Shown here piece by piece: positions 16,275 through 27,253 of a stretch of DNA of 64,000 nt. Source of the DNA: Streptococcus henryi DSM 19005. Its GTDB lineage: Bacteria; Bacillota; Bacilli; Lactobacillales; Streptococcaceae. Within the stretch, counting starts at the first letter, position 1. Each line of letters opens with the position of its first letter. Position numbers and translations under genes: made by a program. The stretch covers positions 124,001 through 188,000 of the forward strand of contig NZ_AQYA01000036.1 in NCBI RefSeq assembly GCF_000376985.1, in the 5' to 3' direction. The notes beneath the pieces were generated by a model, which did no database searches, was not told the origin of the DNA, and was given only the letters and a program-made list of their open reading frames with translations.

Positions 16275-18803
16275 TTAGAATTGTCGGCGTCCGTGACAGT
16301 TCTTAAATTTCTTACCTGAACCACATGGACACAGATCGTTGCGTTCAACTCCTGAGAAATCAATTTTTTCTTTATTTACTGATGTTGGTGCTTTTGCAGT
16401 GATATTTTTCTCAGCTGTCGTTGTAGCATGATGGCTTGCACGCTCACGTTCGCGTTCGTGAATTTGTGCTTTCATCATCGTACGCGTCACATCAAACTCG
16501 ATAGCTCCCACCATATCTTGGAACATACGGAAACCTTCAGATTGATATTCAACGACAGGATTGTTTTGAGCGTATCCACGAAGGCCAACTGCTTGACGTA
16601 ATTGATCCAATGCATCAATGTGGTCAGTCCACTTGTTGTCCACAACCATCAAAATCAGTACTTTTTGGAATTCTCTTACTGCTTGTTCATCACGTAATTT
16701 AGACATTTGATTGTCGTAAACAGCGAGCGCACGATCGTAGAGATAGTCTTTGATTTCATCAAATTTCAAACCTTCAATGTCTGACAATTGAATTGAATCT
16801 TCTGCAACCAAGTTAGTCTTAGCAAAGTTTAAAATTGCTTCTAAAGCTTCTGTATGTTCGCTTCTGCTATGTGCATCGACTGTGCGATCAATTGTACGTT
16901 TGATCATTGCTTTGATTTCAGGTCCAAGATCACGATCTGCAGTAATGACATCACGACGTTCTGCATAGATAATTTCACGTTGTTCACGCATAACATCATC
17001 ATATTGAAGGACTTGCTTACGTGTATCGTAGTTATTACCTTCAACACGTTTTTGAGCACCTTCAACCTGCTTAGTTAACATACGTGATTTAATCACAACA
17101 TCTTCTTCCCCGTCGCTCAAACGTTCCATAAAGACTTTGATACGATCAGAACCGAAACGACGCATAAGATCATCTTCTAAAGAGAGATAGAATTGTGATT
17201 CACCTGGGTCACCTTGACGTCCTGAACGACCACGAAGCTGATTATCAATACGACGGCTTTCATGGCGTTCAGTACCAATGACACAAAGTCCCCCCAATTC
17301 ACGGACACCTTCACCAAGCTTGATATCTGTACCACGTCCGGCCATATTGGTTGCAATTGTAACAGCACCGCGTTGTCCAGCGTTCATAATGATTTGAGCT
17401 TCTTTGAAGTGGTTTTTAGCATTCAACACTTCATGAGGAACACCAGCTTCTACTAGTTTTTTAGAAATCAAATCAGATGTTTCAACAGCAACTGTACCAA
17501 CAAGTACAGGTTGACCTTTTTCATAGCGTTCCTTGACATCTGCAATTACTGCTCTAAATTTAGCCTCAAGTGTTGGATAAAGAAGGTCAGTATTGTCAAT
17601 ACGAATGACAGGACGGTTTGTTGGAATAGGGATGATTCGCATATTATAAACTTCACGAAACTCTTCTTCCTCTGTTTTTGCTGTCCCCGTCATACCCGCC
17701 AATTTTTTATACATGCGGAACATGTTTTGGTAAGTAATTGACGCACTCGTTTTTGACTCTTCTTGAATACGAACGCCTTCTTTAGCTTCAATAGCTTGGT
17801 GAAGACCATCTGAGAAGCGACGTCCTGGCATTGTACGACCTGTAAATTGGTCGACAATGAGGATTTCTTGCTCTTCAGAAACAACGTAGTCAATGTCTAA
17901 AAGCATGATAAAGTTGGCACGCAAAGCATTATCAATATAGTGAGTAAGGGCAACATTTTCAAGATCATAAAGATTTTCCAAGTGGAAATATTCTTCAGCC
18001 TTGTCGATACCGTAGTCTGATAAACCAATTGTCTTAGTCGGTACATCAATGATGTAATCTGTTGATTCAAGTGTTTTAACAAACATATCTGCACGAACAT
18101 ACAACTGACTAGTTTCTGAGCTTACAGCACCAGATACGATCAATGGCGTACGGGCCTCATCAATAAGAACTGAGTCAACCTCATCAACCAATGCAAAGTT
18201 CAATGGACGTTGAACCATGTCCTCTGCGCGAACGACCATATTATCACGAAGGTAGTCAAAACCAACCTCTGAGTTAGTTGAATATGTGATATCACAGTTA
18301 TAAGCTTCGCGTTTTTCTGATGGAGATTTGGCGGCCAAGTTAATCCCTACAGATAGACCAAGCCAACTGTAAACCTCTCCCATTTCAGTCGCATCACGTG
18401 TTGAAAGGTACTCATTAACAGTAATAACGTGAACCCCTTCACCTGCCAAGGCATTAAGATAAACAGGCATAGTCGCCGTCAAAGTTTTACCTTCCCCTGT
18501 ACGCATTTCTGGAACGTCACCATTATGGAGTACAATTCCCCCCATAATTTGAACATGGTAAGGATATAGTCCCAAGACACGTTTTGAAGCCTCACGGACT
18601 ACTGCAAATGCCTCTGGTAATAGTTGATCCAGTGTTTCACCTTTTTGATAACGTTCTTTAAATTCTGGTGTTTTTGCCTGTAATTCTTCATCAGTTAAAG
18701 CTGCCATTTCATCAGCGTAAGCCTCAACTTTCTTAGCAAGTTTCTCTAATTTTCTTAATTCACCTTTGTCATTTTCAATGACTGTACGTAGAATATTTGC
18801 CAT
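16275..18803 (-). CDS. secA: preprotein translocase ATPase SecA
   Basis: Motor ATPase driving export through SecYEG; 842 residues, normal. Walker A MRTGEGKT at about 99-106, [16 protein letters not shown] (DEAD-like motif II), [13 protein letters not shown] (motif VI), and a C-terminal zinc-binding tail [16 protein letters not shown]. The frame is open further upstream, but AAAGGA 6 nt before the ATG at 18803 and the canonical MANILR start fix the N-terminus. This is the housekeeping SecA, not the accessory SecA2. Confidence 0.98.
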   Translation of the reverse strand: MANILRTVIENDKGELRKLEKLAKKVEAYADEMAALTDEELQAKTPEFKERYQKGETLDQLLPEAFAVVREASKRVLGLYPYHVQIMGGIVLHNGDVPEMRTGEGKTLTATMPVYLNALAGEGVHVITVNEYLSTRDATEMGEVYSWLGLSVGINLAAKSPSEKREAYNCDITYSTNSEVGFDYLRDNMVVRAEDMVQRPLNFALVDEVDSVLIDEARTPLIVSGAVSSETSQLYVRADMFVKTLESTDYIIDVPTKTIGLSDYGIDKAEEYFHLENLYDLENVALTHYIDNALRANFIMLLDIDYVVSEEQEILIVDQFTGRTMPGRRFSDGLHQAIEAKEGVRIQEESKTSASITYQNMFRMYKKLAGMTGTAKTEEEEFREVYNMRIIPIPTNRPVIRIDNTDLLYPTLEAKFRAVIADVKERYEKGQPVLVGTVAVETSDLISKKLVEAGVPHEVLNAKNHFKEAQIIMNAGQRGAVTIATNMAGRGTDIKLGEGVRELGGLCVIGTERHESRRIDNQLRGRSGRQGDPGESQFYLSLEDDLMRRFGSDRIKVFMERLSDGEEDVVIKSRMLTKQVEGAQKRVEGNNYDTRKQVLQYDDVMREQREIIYAERRDVITADRDLGPEIKAMIKRTIDRTVDAHSRSEHTEALEAILNFAKTNLVAEDSIQLSDIEGLKFDEIKDYLYDRALAVYDNQMSKLRDEQAVREFQKVLILMVVDNKWTDHIDALDQLRQAVGLRGYAQNNPVVEYQSEGFRMFQDMVGAIEFDVTRTMMKAQIHERERERASHHATTTAEKNITAKAPTSVNKEKIDFSGVERNDLCPCGSGKKFKNCHGRRQF

Positions 18804-18886
18804 TCTTATTCCTTTCGATAGTCTTATCACCCCATTCTAACATAAAATGGCCTCTCATTCAAGAAAACGTCTTATATAAAAAAGAA

Positions 18887-18910
18887 AGAGTCAGAAAATT
18901 CCGACCCCAT
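18887..18910 (-). terminator. possible terminator of manA
   Basis: Imperfect GTCGGAA/TTCTGAC stem with a following CT-rich then T-rich stretch on the minus strand; moderate quality. Confidence 0.45.
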
Positions 18911-18914
18911 TTTT

Positions 18915-19862
18915 CTATGTATTTGGATGGCTTGCAATCACTTCCAACTGCCCATCAATTTCCCAGTTTTTAACATCATTCGGCAAAATCAAATGATCTC
19001 CCTTTTTCAGATAATACATCCGATTATCGACTTTTAGATGACCTTTTCCAGCCAAGACACTTAACAACAAATAGGGAGCTGTTTGGGTCATCAATTCAGG
19101 CCCAGAGAATTTCCAATGGTAAACCGCAAAAAAGTGATTCGATACCAATAATGTCGATGTCATATTTTTTAGGCCAAGACCAACTGGAACACTATTTTCA
19201 GGTTCACCAATTGTTAACACATCAATTGATTGTTTGAGATGAAGATCACGTTTGTAACCATTAGCATCTTTTCGATCAAAATCATAAACACGATATGTTG
19301 TATCACTTGATTGTTGAGTTTCTAAAATCAGAATCCCTTTTCCGATAGCATGCATGGTGCCACTTGGTACGTAGAAAAAGTCACCAGCTTTTACAGGAAT
19401 TCGTGTCAGCAAATGTTCCCAATCTTCAGAGTGAATCATCTGTTCCAATTCTTCTTTGCTTTTTGCATTATGGCCATAAATGATTTCTGAGCCTTCTTCG
19501 GCTGATATCACATACCAGCATTCAGTTTTCCCTAACTCACCCTCATGCTCCATTGCGTAAGTATCATCAGGATGAACTTGCACGCTCAGCCAATCGTTGG
19601 CATCTAAAATTTTAGTAAGCAGAGGAAAAACTTTCTCAGTCGGATGACCAAATAAAGCAGGTTCTTCCTGATAAAGACCATCTAGCTTCATCCCCTCAAA
19701 TCGCCCATTTTTGATAGTCGACACGCCATGCGGATGTGCAGAAATTGCCCAATATTCACCAGTAGATTCACTGGGAATAGCATAACCAAATTCATCACGA
19801 AGTTTAGTTCCACCCCAAATTTTTTCATGCATTACTGATTGCAAAAATAACGGTTCTGACAT
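18915..19862 (-). CDS. manA: mannose-6-phosphate isomerase, class I
   Basis: Zinc enzyme interconverting mannose-6-P and fructose-6-P; 315 residues. The metal site is readable: QVHPDD near residue 97, Glu in GKTECWYV, and His in YVPSGTMHAIG. It ends with the cupin-like domain (about 230-315). It is transcribed after scrK with a terminator between them, so expression may be partly independent. The position beside the sucrose genes feeds fructose-6-P and mannose-6-P exchange. Confidence 0.95.
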   Translation of the reverse strand: MSEPLFLQSVMHEKIWGGTKLRDEFGYAIPSESTGEYWAISAHPHGVSTIKNGRFEGMKLDGLYQEEPALFGHPTEKVFPLLTKILDANDWLSVQVHPDDTYAMEHEGELGKTECWYVISAEEGSEIIYGHNAKSKEELEQMIHSEDWEHLLTRIPVKAGDFFYVPSGTMHAIGKGILILETQQSSDTTYRVYDFDRKDANGYKRDLHLKQSIDVLTIGEPENSVPVGLGLKNMTSTLLVSNHFFAVYHWKFSGPELMTQTAPYLLLSVLAGKGHLKVDNRMYYLKKGDHLILPNDVKNWEIDGQLEVIASHPNT

Positions 19863-20044
19863 TTCGATTCCTCTTTTATAGCATTATTGCTTTATTATAT
19901 CATTTTCTATTTCAAAAAATCCAATTGTTGCTAACTTTTGCATCCAATAACCAAATTTTATTATTTTATAAATCAAAAAATCGCTCTTTCATATTTAGTG
20001 AAACCATAACAAAGCCCAGTAGAGTAATTATTGATATTAAACTT

Positions 20045-20070
20045 AAAAAGTAGGCTTTTAGCCTACTTGA
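20045..20070 (-). terminator. terminator of scrK
   Basis: AAGTAGGCT/AGCCTACTT hairpin (20048-20068) followed by TTTTTAAG on the minus strand. Confidence 0.85.
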
Positions 20071-20086
20071 AAATATATAATTAGAT

Positions 20087-20968
20087 TTATCGTTCAGAAA
20101 CTTTTTTAGCAAGTGCGAAATTTCCAACAGTAGCAGAACCATTTTCAGCAATTGCTGGGGTAACGATGTAATCACTGAGATCTGGAACTGGAAGGTATCC
20201 ATTCATCAAGGCAGCGAATTTATCACGAACTCGTCGTAACATATGTTCTTGTGCCATAACCCCTCCGCCGAAAACAATCACTTGCGGACGGTAAAGAAGT
20301 GTTGCTTGTACAGCCGCTTGAGCAATGTAATAGGCTTGGACATCCCAAACATCAGAATTTTTTTCAATCAACTCACCACGAATACCTGTACGAGCTTCAA
20401 GTGATGGTCCAGCAGCCATCCCTTCCAAACATCCTTTATGGAAAGGACAAACACCAGTAAATCCATGAGCAATATCATGTGGGTGTGGTGCAACATAGAC
20501 ATGACCAGCTTCTGTATGTCCTGTACCACCAATAAATTCACCGCGCTGAATAGCCCCAGCACCAATTCCTGTACCGATTGTGTAATAAACTAAGCTATCG
20601 ACACCTTTACGTACCATAGCTTCACCAAATGCAGAGCTATTAACATCAGTTGTAAAGTAAAATGGTACCTTGAAATCTTTAGCAATCAACCCAACCAAAT
20701 CAACATTTGACCAGTTTGGTTTTGGTGTTTTAGTAATATAACCATAAGTTTCTGAATTTTCATCAATATCGATTGGCCCAAATGATCCAATAGCTACACC
20801 AACCAAATCAGCTTCATAGCGCTTAAAAAATGCAACTGTTTTTTCAATTGTTTCATATGGGGTAGTCGTTGGAAATTGTACTTTTTCAACAACTTGGAAA
20901 TTTTCATCCCCAACAGCACAGACAAATTTTGTACCGCCTGCTTCTACACTTCCATAGAGTTTAGTCAT
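20087..20968 (-). CDS. scrK: fructokinase, ROK family
   Basis: Phosphorylates the free fructose released by ScrB to fructose-6-P; 293 residues. N-terminal phosphate loop EAGGTKFVCAVG (residues 7-18), ROK signature with the zinc site (GHVYVAPHPHD then CPFHKGCLEG) and active-site Asp in FTTDVN. It sits downstream of scrA on the same strand with a terminator between (21085-21108), so readthrough or an extra promoter is needed. Typical streptococcal scrA-scrK-manA order. Confidence 0.95.
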   Translation of the reverse strand: MTKLYGSVEAGGTKFVCAVGDENFQVVEKVQFPTTTPYETIEKTVAFFKRYEADLVGVAIGSFGPIDIDENSETYGYITKTPKPNWSNVDLVGLIAKDFKVPFYFTTDVNSSAFGEAMVRKGVDSLVYYTIGTGIGAGAIQRGEFIGGTGHTEAGHVYVAPHPHDIAHGFTGVCPFHKGCLEGMAAGPSLEARTGIRGELIEKNSDVWDVQAYYIAQAAVQATLLYRPQVIVFGGGVMAQEHMLRRVRDKFAALMNGYLPVPDLSDYIVTPAIAENGSATVGNFALAKKVSER

Positions 20969-21084
20969 CTAAATTTCTCCCTTTTAATCTTTAAATATCT
21001 AATATTAATTATAGATAAAATTCTTTCAAAAATCAAGGTAAAAACCCTTTAAATCCGCTATCTTATCATGTTTTTTACAATAAA

Positions 21085-21108
21085 AAAGAGTGGAAAATTC
21101 CACTCTTT
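21085..21108 (-). terminator. terminator of scrA
   Basis: AAAGAGTGGAA/TTCCACTCTTT perfect hairpin followed by TTTTTTATTG on the minus strand. Confidence 0.85.
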
Positions 21109-21117
21109 AATCAGTGA

Positions 21118-23004
21118 TTATTTTACTGAAATAAGGTCAGCACCTTCAACAACTGTTCCTGAAGCAAGAGGTGTTACTTCTGCATAGTCAGCTGTATTTG
21201 TCACGATAACCATAGTTGTGTCATCAAGACCTGCCGCTGCGATAGCTGCGCTATCAAATGTTCCAAGAACATCACCTTTTTTAACACGTTGATCAGCTTT
21301 AACTTTTTGTGTAAAGCCTTTACCATCCATTGAGACCGTATCGATACCAATGTGGATAAGAACTTCTGCACCGTTGTCAGATTTAAGACCGTATGCATGA
21401 CCAGTTTCAAATGCGATTTGAACAACGCCATCAACTGGTGAAACAACTTTATTACCACTTGGTTTAACAGCAATACCTTTACCCATAGCCTCTGAAGCAA
21501 ATACTGGGTCATTTACTGAAGTCAAAGCTACAGTTTCACCAGCAAGTGGGCTAACAAGTGTTTCTTCTTTTGTTGCAGGAGCTGAAGCTTCTTCAGCTGG
21601 GCTTGCAACTGGAGCCTCAGGCTTTTTTGCAGGAGCTGCTCCTTCCTCATCTTCATAACCAAAGAGGTAAGTAAGAGTGAAACCTGCTGCAAATGAGATT
21701 GCTACCATGATGAGGTATTGGAAAAGTTGACCATTGAGGTAAAGAAGAGTACCAGGGATGATTGTAATACCAAAACCAGTACCAGCAAGACCAAGAAGTG
21801 AAGCGACCATACCACCAAAGGCACCTGCTGCCAATGATAGGAAGAATGGTTTACGGAAACGCAAGTTAACCCCAAAGATAGCTGGCTCAGTAATACCAAG
21901 GAAGGCAGAAAGAGCTGCTGGGAAAGCAAGAGCTTTCAATTTAACGTTTTTAGTTTTAACACCAACCGCAACAGTAGCTGCACCTTGTGCAGTCATAGCA
22001 GCAGTCATGATAGCGTTGAATGGGTCAGCACCAGTGTTTGCAACCAATTGTGATTCAAGCAAGTTGAAGATATGGTGAACACCAGACACGACGATAACTT
22101 GGTGAAGACCACCAATGATAAGACCTGCAAGACCAAATGGCAAGTTTAGAAGAGCTTCAGTACCGATTAGGATGTAGTTTTCAACAACGTGGAAGACTGG
22201 CCCGATTGCGAAAAGTCCAAGAATTGACATTACAAAGAGTGTCATAAATGGAGTAACCAAAAGGTCAAGTGCATCAGGAACTACTTTATGAAGAGCTTTT
22301 TCAAGTTTCGCACCAATAATACCAATGATGAAAGCTGGCAATACAGAACCTTGCAAACCAACTACCGGAATAAATCCAAAGAAGATTTTTGGTGTCACAT
22401 CACCACCAGAAGCTACCGCCCAAGCATTTGGAAGTGAGCCTGAAATAAGCATCATCCCAAGAACAATACCGATAACTGGGTTACCACCGAATACACGGAA
22501 CGTTGACCACACAACCAAGGCTGGAAGAGCGATAAAGGCAGTATCAGTTAAAATTTCTGAGTAAACTTTCAAATCTTCTGGGAGTACGATACCCAAAGCT
22601 CCTAAGAGTCCACGGAGACCCATGAAAAGACCTGTTGCTACGATTGCAGGAATGATTGGGACGAAAACGTCACCGAATGTACGAACTGCACGTTGGAAAG
22701 CATTACCTTGTTTAGCAGCTTCTGCTTTTTGTTCATCTTTAGATGCAGTTGGCATACCAAGCGCCACAACCTCATCATAGATTTTGTTAACAGTACCAGT
22801 TCCAAAGATGATTTGGTATTGACCTGAGTTAAAGAAAGCACCTTGAACTTTTTCGATGTTTTCTACAGTGTCTTTGTCAATTTTCGCTTCATCTTTTACC
22901 ATGACACGAAGACGAGTCGCGCAGTGTGCTACACTGCTGACATTCTCAAGACCACCAATAGCCTTGATGACTTCTTTTGCAATTTGTGTGTTGTCCATTT
23001 GCAA
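21118..23004 (-). CDS. scrA: sucrose PTS transporter EIIBCA
   Basis: Imports sucrose with phosphorylation to sucrose-6-P. The 628-residue protein has domains in the order EIIB (about 1-90, phospho-Cys in SVAHCATRLRV), EIIC (about 110-460, about ten membrane helices, GITEPAIFGVNLR) and EIIA (about 490-628, phospho-His in VLIHIGIDTV), joined by an Ala/Pro/Glu-rich linker. It is divergent from scrB across a 230-bp region with three LacI-type operators. Trehalose-type EII is an alternative by sequence family, but scrB/scrK/scrR context supports sucrose. Confidence 0.95.
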   Translation of the reverse strand: MQMDNTQIAKEVIKAIGGLENVSSVAHCATRLRVMVKDEAKIDKDTVENIEKVQGAFFNSGQYQIIFGTGTVNKIYDEVVALGMPTASKDEQKAEAAKQGNAFQRAVRTFGDVFVPIIPAIVATGLFMGLRGLLGALGIVLPEDLKVYSEILTDTAFIALPALVVWSTFRVFGGNPVIGIVLGMMLISGSLPNAWAVASGGDVTPKIFFGFIPVVGLQGSVLPAFIIGIIGAKLEKALHKVVPDALDLLVTPFMTLFVMSILGLFAIGPVFHVVENYILIGTEALLNLPFGLAGLIIGGLHQVIVVSGVHHIFNLLESQLVANTGADPFNAIMTAAMTAQGAATVAVGVKTKNVKLKALAFPAALSAFLGITEPAIFGVNLRFRKPFFLSLAAGAFGGMVASLLGLAGTGFGITIIPGTLLYLNGQLFQYLIMVAISFAAGFTLTYLFGYEDEEGAAPAKKPEAPVASPAEEASAPATKEETLVSPLAGETVALTSVNDPVFASEAMGKGIAVKPSGNKVVSPVDGVVQIAFETGHAYGLKSDNGAEVLIHIGIDTVSMDGKGFTQKVKADQRVKKGDVLGTFDSAAIAAAGLDDTTMVIVTNTADYAEVTPLASGTVVEGADLISVK

Positions 23005-23039
23005 AAAACTCCTTTTTTTAATTTTTGTGAACTTCTTTT

Positions 23040-23150
23040 TGAAAGCGTTTCACGTTTTACATTTTATCACTTTTTATCAATATGTCAAGCGTTTTGCAGT
23101 TTTTTTTCGTTTTTGCGTAAAATCGTTGATTTTTCATCAGAAAACGTTTA
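23040..23150. promoter_or_regulatory. scrA/scrB divergent control region with three CG-centred operators
   Basis: scrA promoter on the minus strand: TTGACA (23083-23088), 16-bp spacer, TAAAAT (23061-23066). Candidate ScrR/CcpA sites are TGAAAGCGTTTCA (23040-23052, downstream of the scrA start), TCAAGCGTTTTGCA (23085-23098, overlapping the -35) and GAAAACGTTTAC (from 23140, close to the scrB promoter). The scrB -10 is TATATAAT-like around 23152-23160. Confidence 0.7.
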
Positions 23151-23234
23151 CTATATATAATAAGGAGTAATAGCCAATCTGACTATTATTATAGTATCAC
23201 TACACTTTGGTGAATTTAACAAGGAGAAATAATT

Positions 23235-24674
23235 ATGGATATGCCTCAAAACGTCCGATACCGTGCTTATAGCGATTGGACAAGCCAAGAGATTCAAGAA
23301 ATCAACAATAATGTCAAGAAATCTCCATGGCATGCTACTTATCATATTGAACCTAAAACAGGACTTTTAAATGACCCTAATGGTTTTTCATTTTTCAATG
23401 GAAAATACACTCTCTTCTATCAAAATTGGCCTTTTGGAGCTGCTCACGGACTGAAACAATGGGTACACACTGAATCAGAAGACCTAGTGCATTTTACAGA
23501 AACTGCAGTTCGCTTGTTACCAGACCACGCTCATGATAGTCACGGAGCTTATTCTGGTTCAGCATATGAGATTGATGGAAAACTCTTCCTTTTCTACACA
23601 GGAAATGTTCGTGATGAAAATTGGGTACGTGATCCATTGCAAATTGGTGCTTGGATGGACAAAGAAGGTAAAATTGAAAAATTTGAAAATGTCCTAATCC
23701 AGCAACCAAATGATGTTACGGAGCATTTCCGTGACCCACAGATTTTTGAATACAAAGGTCAATTTTTTGCTATCGTAGGGGCGCAAAGCCTTGATAAAAA
23801 AGGTTTTATCAAATTATATAAAGCAGTCGATAATAATGTTGAAAATTGGGAATTTGTTGGCGATTTGAAATTCGGTGGTACTGGTTCTGAGTACATGATT
23901 GAGTGTCCAAACCTTGTCTTTGTAGATGATAAACCTGTTTTACTATACAGCCCTCAAGGTTTGGATAAATCAGAACTAGATTACGACAATATTTATCCAA
24001 ATACTTATAAAATCTGTCAAACGTTTGACACAAAGAATGCAGAACTTATTGGTGCTTCCGAAATTTTGAACCTTGATTATGGTTTTGAAGCTTACGCCAC
24101 TCAAGGTTTCAATGCTCCAGACGGTCGAACTCTTATTGTGAGCTGGATTGGACTTCCTGATGTTGACTACCCAACTGACAAATATGACTACCAAGGAGCT
24201 ATGAGTCTTGTAAAAGAGCTTACAATCAAAGATGGTAAACTCTATCAGTATCCTGTAGAAACCATCACTAGTCTTCGTGATAGCGAAGAAAACTTCTCTG
24301 AAAAATCAACTACATCTAATACTTATGAGTTAGAAGTAACCTTCCCTGCCAATGATAAATCAGAACTCTTGCTTTTTGCAGACGATAAAGGCAACGGCCT
24401 TCGTTTGACAGTTGATACAAAAGAAGGAATTGTTACCCTTGATCGTAGCAAAGCTGGTGTCCAATATGCTACTGATTTTGGAACTAGTCGTCATTGCAGC
24501 ATTGATAAAGACGAAACGACAGCTAACATCTTCGTCGATAAATCTATCGTTGAAATTTTCATCAATAAAGGAGAAAAAGTCTTTACCAGCCGTGTCTTCC
24601 CTGAAGAAGGTCAAGATGGTATTCAAATTGTCTCAGGTAAACCAAGTGGTAAATACTTTGAATTAAAATACTAA
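23235..24674 (+). CDS. scrB: sucrose-6-phosphate hydrolase
   Basis: GH32 enzyme splitting sucrose-6-P to glucose-6-P and fructose; 479 residues, cytosolic. The three catalytic signatures are present: NDPNG in the N-terminal propeller (about residue 46-50, nucleophile Asp), FRDPQIF (about 165) and ECPNL (about 223, acid/base Glu). The C-terminal beta-sandwich spans about 350-479. SD AAGGAG before the ATG. Its stop and the scrR start share a base (TAATG), so translation is coupled. Confidence 0.97.
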   Translation: MDMPQNVRYRAYSDWTSQEIQEINNNVKKSPWHATYHIEPKTGLLNDPNGFSFFNGKYTLFYQNWPFGAAHGLKQWVHTESEDLVHFTETAVRLLPDHAHDSHGAYSGSAYEIDGKLFLFYTGNVRDENWVRDPLQIGAWMDKEGKIEKFENVLIQQPNDVTEHFRDPQIFEYKGQFFAIVGAQSLDKKGFIKLYKAVDNNVENWEFVGDLKFGGTGSEYMIECPNLVFVDDKPVLLYSPQGLDKSELDYDNIYPNTYKICQTFDTKNAELIGASEILNLDYGFEAYATQGFNAPDGRTLIVSWIGLPDVDYPTDKYDYQGAMSLVKELTIKDGKLYQYPVETITSLRDSEENFSEKSTTSNTYELEVTFPANDKSELLLFADDKGNGLRLTVDTKEGIVTLDRSKAGVQYATDFGTSRHCSIDKDETTANIFVDKSIVEIFINKGEKVFTSRVFPEEGQDGIQIVSGKPSGKYFELKY

Positions 24675-25639
24675 TGGTTGCAAAATTAACTGATGTTGCA
24701 GAACTGGCTGGAGTTAGCCCAACTACAGTTTCTCGCGTCATTAACAATAAAGGCTACTTATCTGAAAAGACTATCCTTAAAGTTAAAGAAGCCATGAAAA
24801 CTCTTGGCTATAAACCTAATAACCTTGCTAGAAGCCTTCAAGGAAAGTCAGCTCAACTTATTGGCTTGATTTTCCCAAATATTAGCAACATTTTCTATTC
24901 AGAACTTATTGAACACCTTGAAATTGAACTATTCAAACATGGTTACAAAGCTATCATATGTAATAGTGAAAACGACCCCGTAAAAGAGAGAGAATACCTT
25001 GAGATGCTTGAAGCTAATCAAGTGGATGGTATTGTCTCATCTAGTCATAACCTTGGTATCGATGATTATGAGCGTGTAGAAGCTCCGATTATTGCTTTTG
25101 ACCGTAATCTTGCACCAAATATTCCGATTGTATCTTCGGATAATTTCGAAGGTGGAAAGCTGGCAGCTAAGACTTTACAAAAACACGGCTGTCAAAATAT
25201 TATTATGATTACTGGGAATGACAATACTGATTCACCTACTGGACTACGTCAACTTGGTTTCTCATTTCAGCTCAATAAACAGTCTGAAATCATCAAACTC
25301 CCTAACAACTTATCAGCTATTCGTCGAGAAATGGAGATCAAATCTATCTTAGCCACACGTAAACCTGACGGCATTTTTACCTCTGATGATTTAACTGCAA
25401 TTCTAACGATGAAAGTTGCTAAGAGTCTAGATTTAAATGTTCCAGATGACCTTAAAATTATTGGCTATGACGGTACTCGATTCATAGAAGATTACTTCCC
25501 TCAACTTGCTACTATTCGACAACCTATACAAGAGATTGCACGATTAACGGTTGAGGTTCTTTTGAAAAAAATCAAAGGTGAGAAAACCAGCAAAGATTAT
25601 ATTCTACCTATCTCTCTATTACCTGGAGGAAGTATTTAA
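24674..25639 (+). CDS. scrR: sucrose operon repressor, LacI family
   Basis: A 321-residue regulator: N-terminal HTH (LTDVAELAGVSPTTVSRVIN, about 4-23), hinge (NNLARSLQG), then a periplasmic-binding-like ligand domain (about 60-321). By family precedent it represses scrA and scrB-scrR and responds to fructose or sucrose-6-P-derived sugar. The CG-centred palindromes at 23040-23150 are its probable targets, giving autoregulation through scrBR. The ATG overlaps the scrB stop. Confidence 0.93.
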   Translation: MVAKLTDVAELAGVSPTTVSRVINNKGYLSEKTILKVKEAMKTLGYKPNNLARSLQGKSAQLIGLIFPNISNIFYSELIEHLEIELFKHGYKAIICNSENDPVKEREYLEMLEANQVDGIVSSSHNLGIDDYERVEAPIIAFDRNLAPNIPIVSSDNFEGGKLAAKTLQKHGCQNIIMITGNDNTDSPTGLRQLGFSFQLNKQSEIIKLPNNLSAIRREMEIKSILATRKPDGIFTSDDLTAILTMKVAKSLDLNVPDDLKIIGYDGTRFIEDYFPQLATIRQPIQEIARLTVEVLLKKIKGEKTSKDYILPISLLPGGSI

Positions 25640-25642
25640 AAT

Positions 25643-25687
25643 AAAAACAAGCATTGACTTTTTCGGCAAGTTCAGTGCTTGTTTTTA
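25643..25687. terminator. bidirectional terminator after scrR
   Basis: AAAACAAGCA.../TGCTTGTTTT long stem with T-runs on both strands, between convergent scrR and nusB. Confidence 0.85.
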
Positions 25688-25746
25688 TTTTGTCAAAAAA
25701 TCTTGATCATTTCAAAATTCTAAATGTCTACCTTAACAATGAAAAA

Positions 25747-25788
25747 ACGCTCTTTGAATTGGAATAATAAATTCCACTCAAAGAGCGT
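25747..25788 (-). terminator. terminator of the efp-asp23-nusB group
   Basis: ACGCTCTTTGA/TCAAAGAGCGT stem with an inner GGAAT/ATTCC stem, then TTTTTTC on the minus strand. Confidence 0.85.
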
Positions 25789-25803
25789 CAATCGTTTCAT
25801 TAC

Positions 25804-26241
25804 TTAGTCTTCTTCTGTTACAAATGGACTCAAGAGACCATTGATAAATTTAGCAGAAGTTTCATCTGAGTATTTTTTTGCCATTTCAATCACTTCATTG
25901 ACTGCAACACGACCTGGTGTTTCCTCAAAAAATTTAATCTCGAATAGACCCAAACGTAAGAGGGTTTTGTCGGTAATTGTCAAACGTGATAGACTCCATC
26001 CAGTTTTCAATTTACTCTCAATGATGCTGTCTAGTTCTTCAAGATGTGAACACACACCATTCACTAAGTTGAGCAAGAAAATTGGAACATCCAAAACTTG
26101 GTCATCAGTAAGGTTTTTATCATACTCATAAGCAAAGCGTGCAGCTTCTACAGCTCCTCTTCCAAATTCAAGGCTAAATAGGGCTTGGAAGGCACGTTCA
26201 CGTAAATCTCTTCTTGAATCAACAAACACCTTATTAGTCAT
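25804..26241 (-). CDS. nusB: transcription antitermination factor NusB
   Basis: RNA-binding partner of NusE/S10 in rRNA antitermination; 145 residues from the ATG at 26241, which overlaps the asp23-family stop (ATGACTAA) and has AGAGGA 8 nt upstream. The family signature ARXXAxQxLF appears as [12 protein letters not shown] near the N-terminus, and [26 protein letters not shown] at the C-terminus is diagnostic. A longer start at 26259 is possible but lacks an SD. Confidence 0.95.
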   Translation of the reverse strand: MTNKVFVDSRRDLRERAFQALFSLEFGRGAVEAARFAYEYDKNLTDDQVLDVPIFLLNLVNGVCSHLEELDSIIESKLKTGWSLSRLTITDKTLLRLGLFEIKFFEETPGRVAVNEVIEMAKKYSDETSAKFINGLLSPFVTEED

Positions 26242-26623
26242 CCAAGAAATCCTCTTCAAATAGTGATTTCAACTCAGGTTTTGGTGTTTTTTCCGGAACA
26301 ATTCCCATAACATGGATATTGACTGCAGAAATCGTAACCTCAGCCATCTCATAGACAGCTGCCTTTACTGCCTGTTGAATAGCAATTGATACTGCTGGGA
26401 CGTTTACACCATATTGAAGATGAACATAAATGTCAGCATTTACTGTTCCGTCTTCTTCTGTTTGAAGATAGACACCTTTTCCGTGAGTAGTTTTGCTCAA
26501 ACCATCAGCCACTGTTTTGTTGTGGAGAGAGTGCACACCATCAACTTTAGCAGTCGCAATCCCCGTGATTACTTCAAGAACACGTGGTGAAATAACGATT
26601 TCACCGATATTTTCAGTTGTCAT
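26234..26623 (-). CDS. Asp23/Gls24 family envelope stress response protein (YqhY-like)
   Basis: A 129-residue soluble Asp23-family protein: [20 protein letters not shown] near the start and [12 protein letters not shown] near the end. The gene located between efp and nusB corresponds to yqhY of Bacillus, linked there to control of acetyl-CoA carboxylase; the same role here is only inferred from position. It overlaps nusB by 8 nt and follows efp by 34 nt, so all three are likely one operon. Confidence 0.9.
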   Translation of the reverse strand: MTTENIGEIVISPRVLEVITGIATAKVDGVHSLHNKTVADGLSKTTHGKGVYLQTEEDGTVNADIYVHLQYGVNVPAVSIAIQQAVKAAVYEMAEVTISAVNIHVMGIVPEKTPKPELKSLFEEDFLDD

Positions 26624-26657
26624 AGCTCTTTCCTCTCTATCTTAGAAATCGCTGAGC

Positions 26658-27218
26658 TTAGGCACGTGATACGTACGTACCTTCAGCTGTGTTGATAATC
26701 AATTTTTGTCCTGCTTCGATGAAATCTGGGACGTTTACAACAAGACCTGTTTCAAGAGTAGCTGGTTTACCTGAACCTGTAACTGTAGCACCTTTGATTG
26801 ATGGTTGAGTTTCAGTTACTGTTAATTCAACAGTTGTTGGAACTTGAACACCAATAACTTCTGTCCCGTAGAATTGAATTTTTACATCAGCATTTTCAAG
26901 GATGTAAAGCAATTCATTTTCAACATTTGCAACTGGAATTTCATATTGATCATAAGTTTCAGTATTCATGAAATATGCAGTGTCATCCATTTGGTAAAGG
27001 TATTGAGCTGGTACAGTCTCAATGATAGCTTGTTCAAATTTTTCCTCTGGACGGTAGCTAGTATCAAATGTAGAACCAGTACGAACGTCACGCAATTTCA
27101 TACGCATGATTGTGTTCCCTTTACCTGGTTTGTGGTGGCTAGCTTCGAGAACGCGAATCAATTTTCCGTCTGCTGTTTCAAAAGTCATACCTGCTTTAAG
27201 CTTACTTGCTTCAATCAT
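26658..27218 (-). CDS. efp: elongation factor P
   Basis: Relieves ribosome stalling at polyproline motifs; 186 residues with the three beta-barrel domains. The modification-loop region [18 protein letters not shown] (about 28-45) carries the Lys that is modified in many species. The C-terminal signature is intact ([23 protein letters not shown]). The promoter upstream is TTGAGA-17-TAGAAT. Confidence 0.96.
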   Translation of the reverse strand: MIEASKLKAGMTFETADGKLIRVLEASHHKPGKGNTIMRMKLRDVRTGSTFDTSYRPEEKFEQAIIETVPAQYLYQMDDTAYFMNTETYDQYEIPVANVENELLYILENADVKIQFYGTEVIGVQVPTTVELTVTETQPSIKGATVTGSGKPATLETGLVVNVPDFIEAGQKLIINTAEGTYVSRA

Positions 27219-27253
27219 TCGTAAATTACCTCTTATAAAATATTTATCACTTC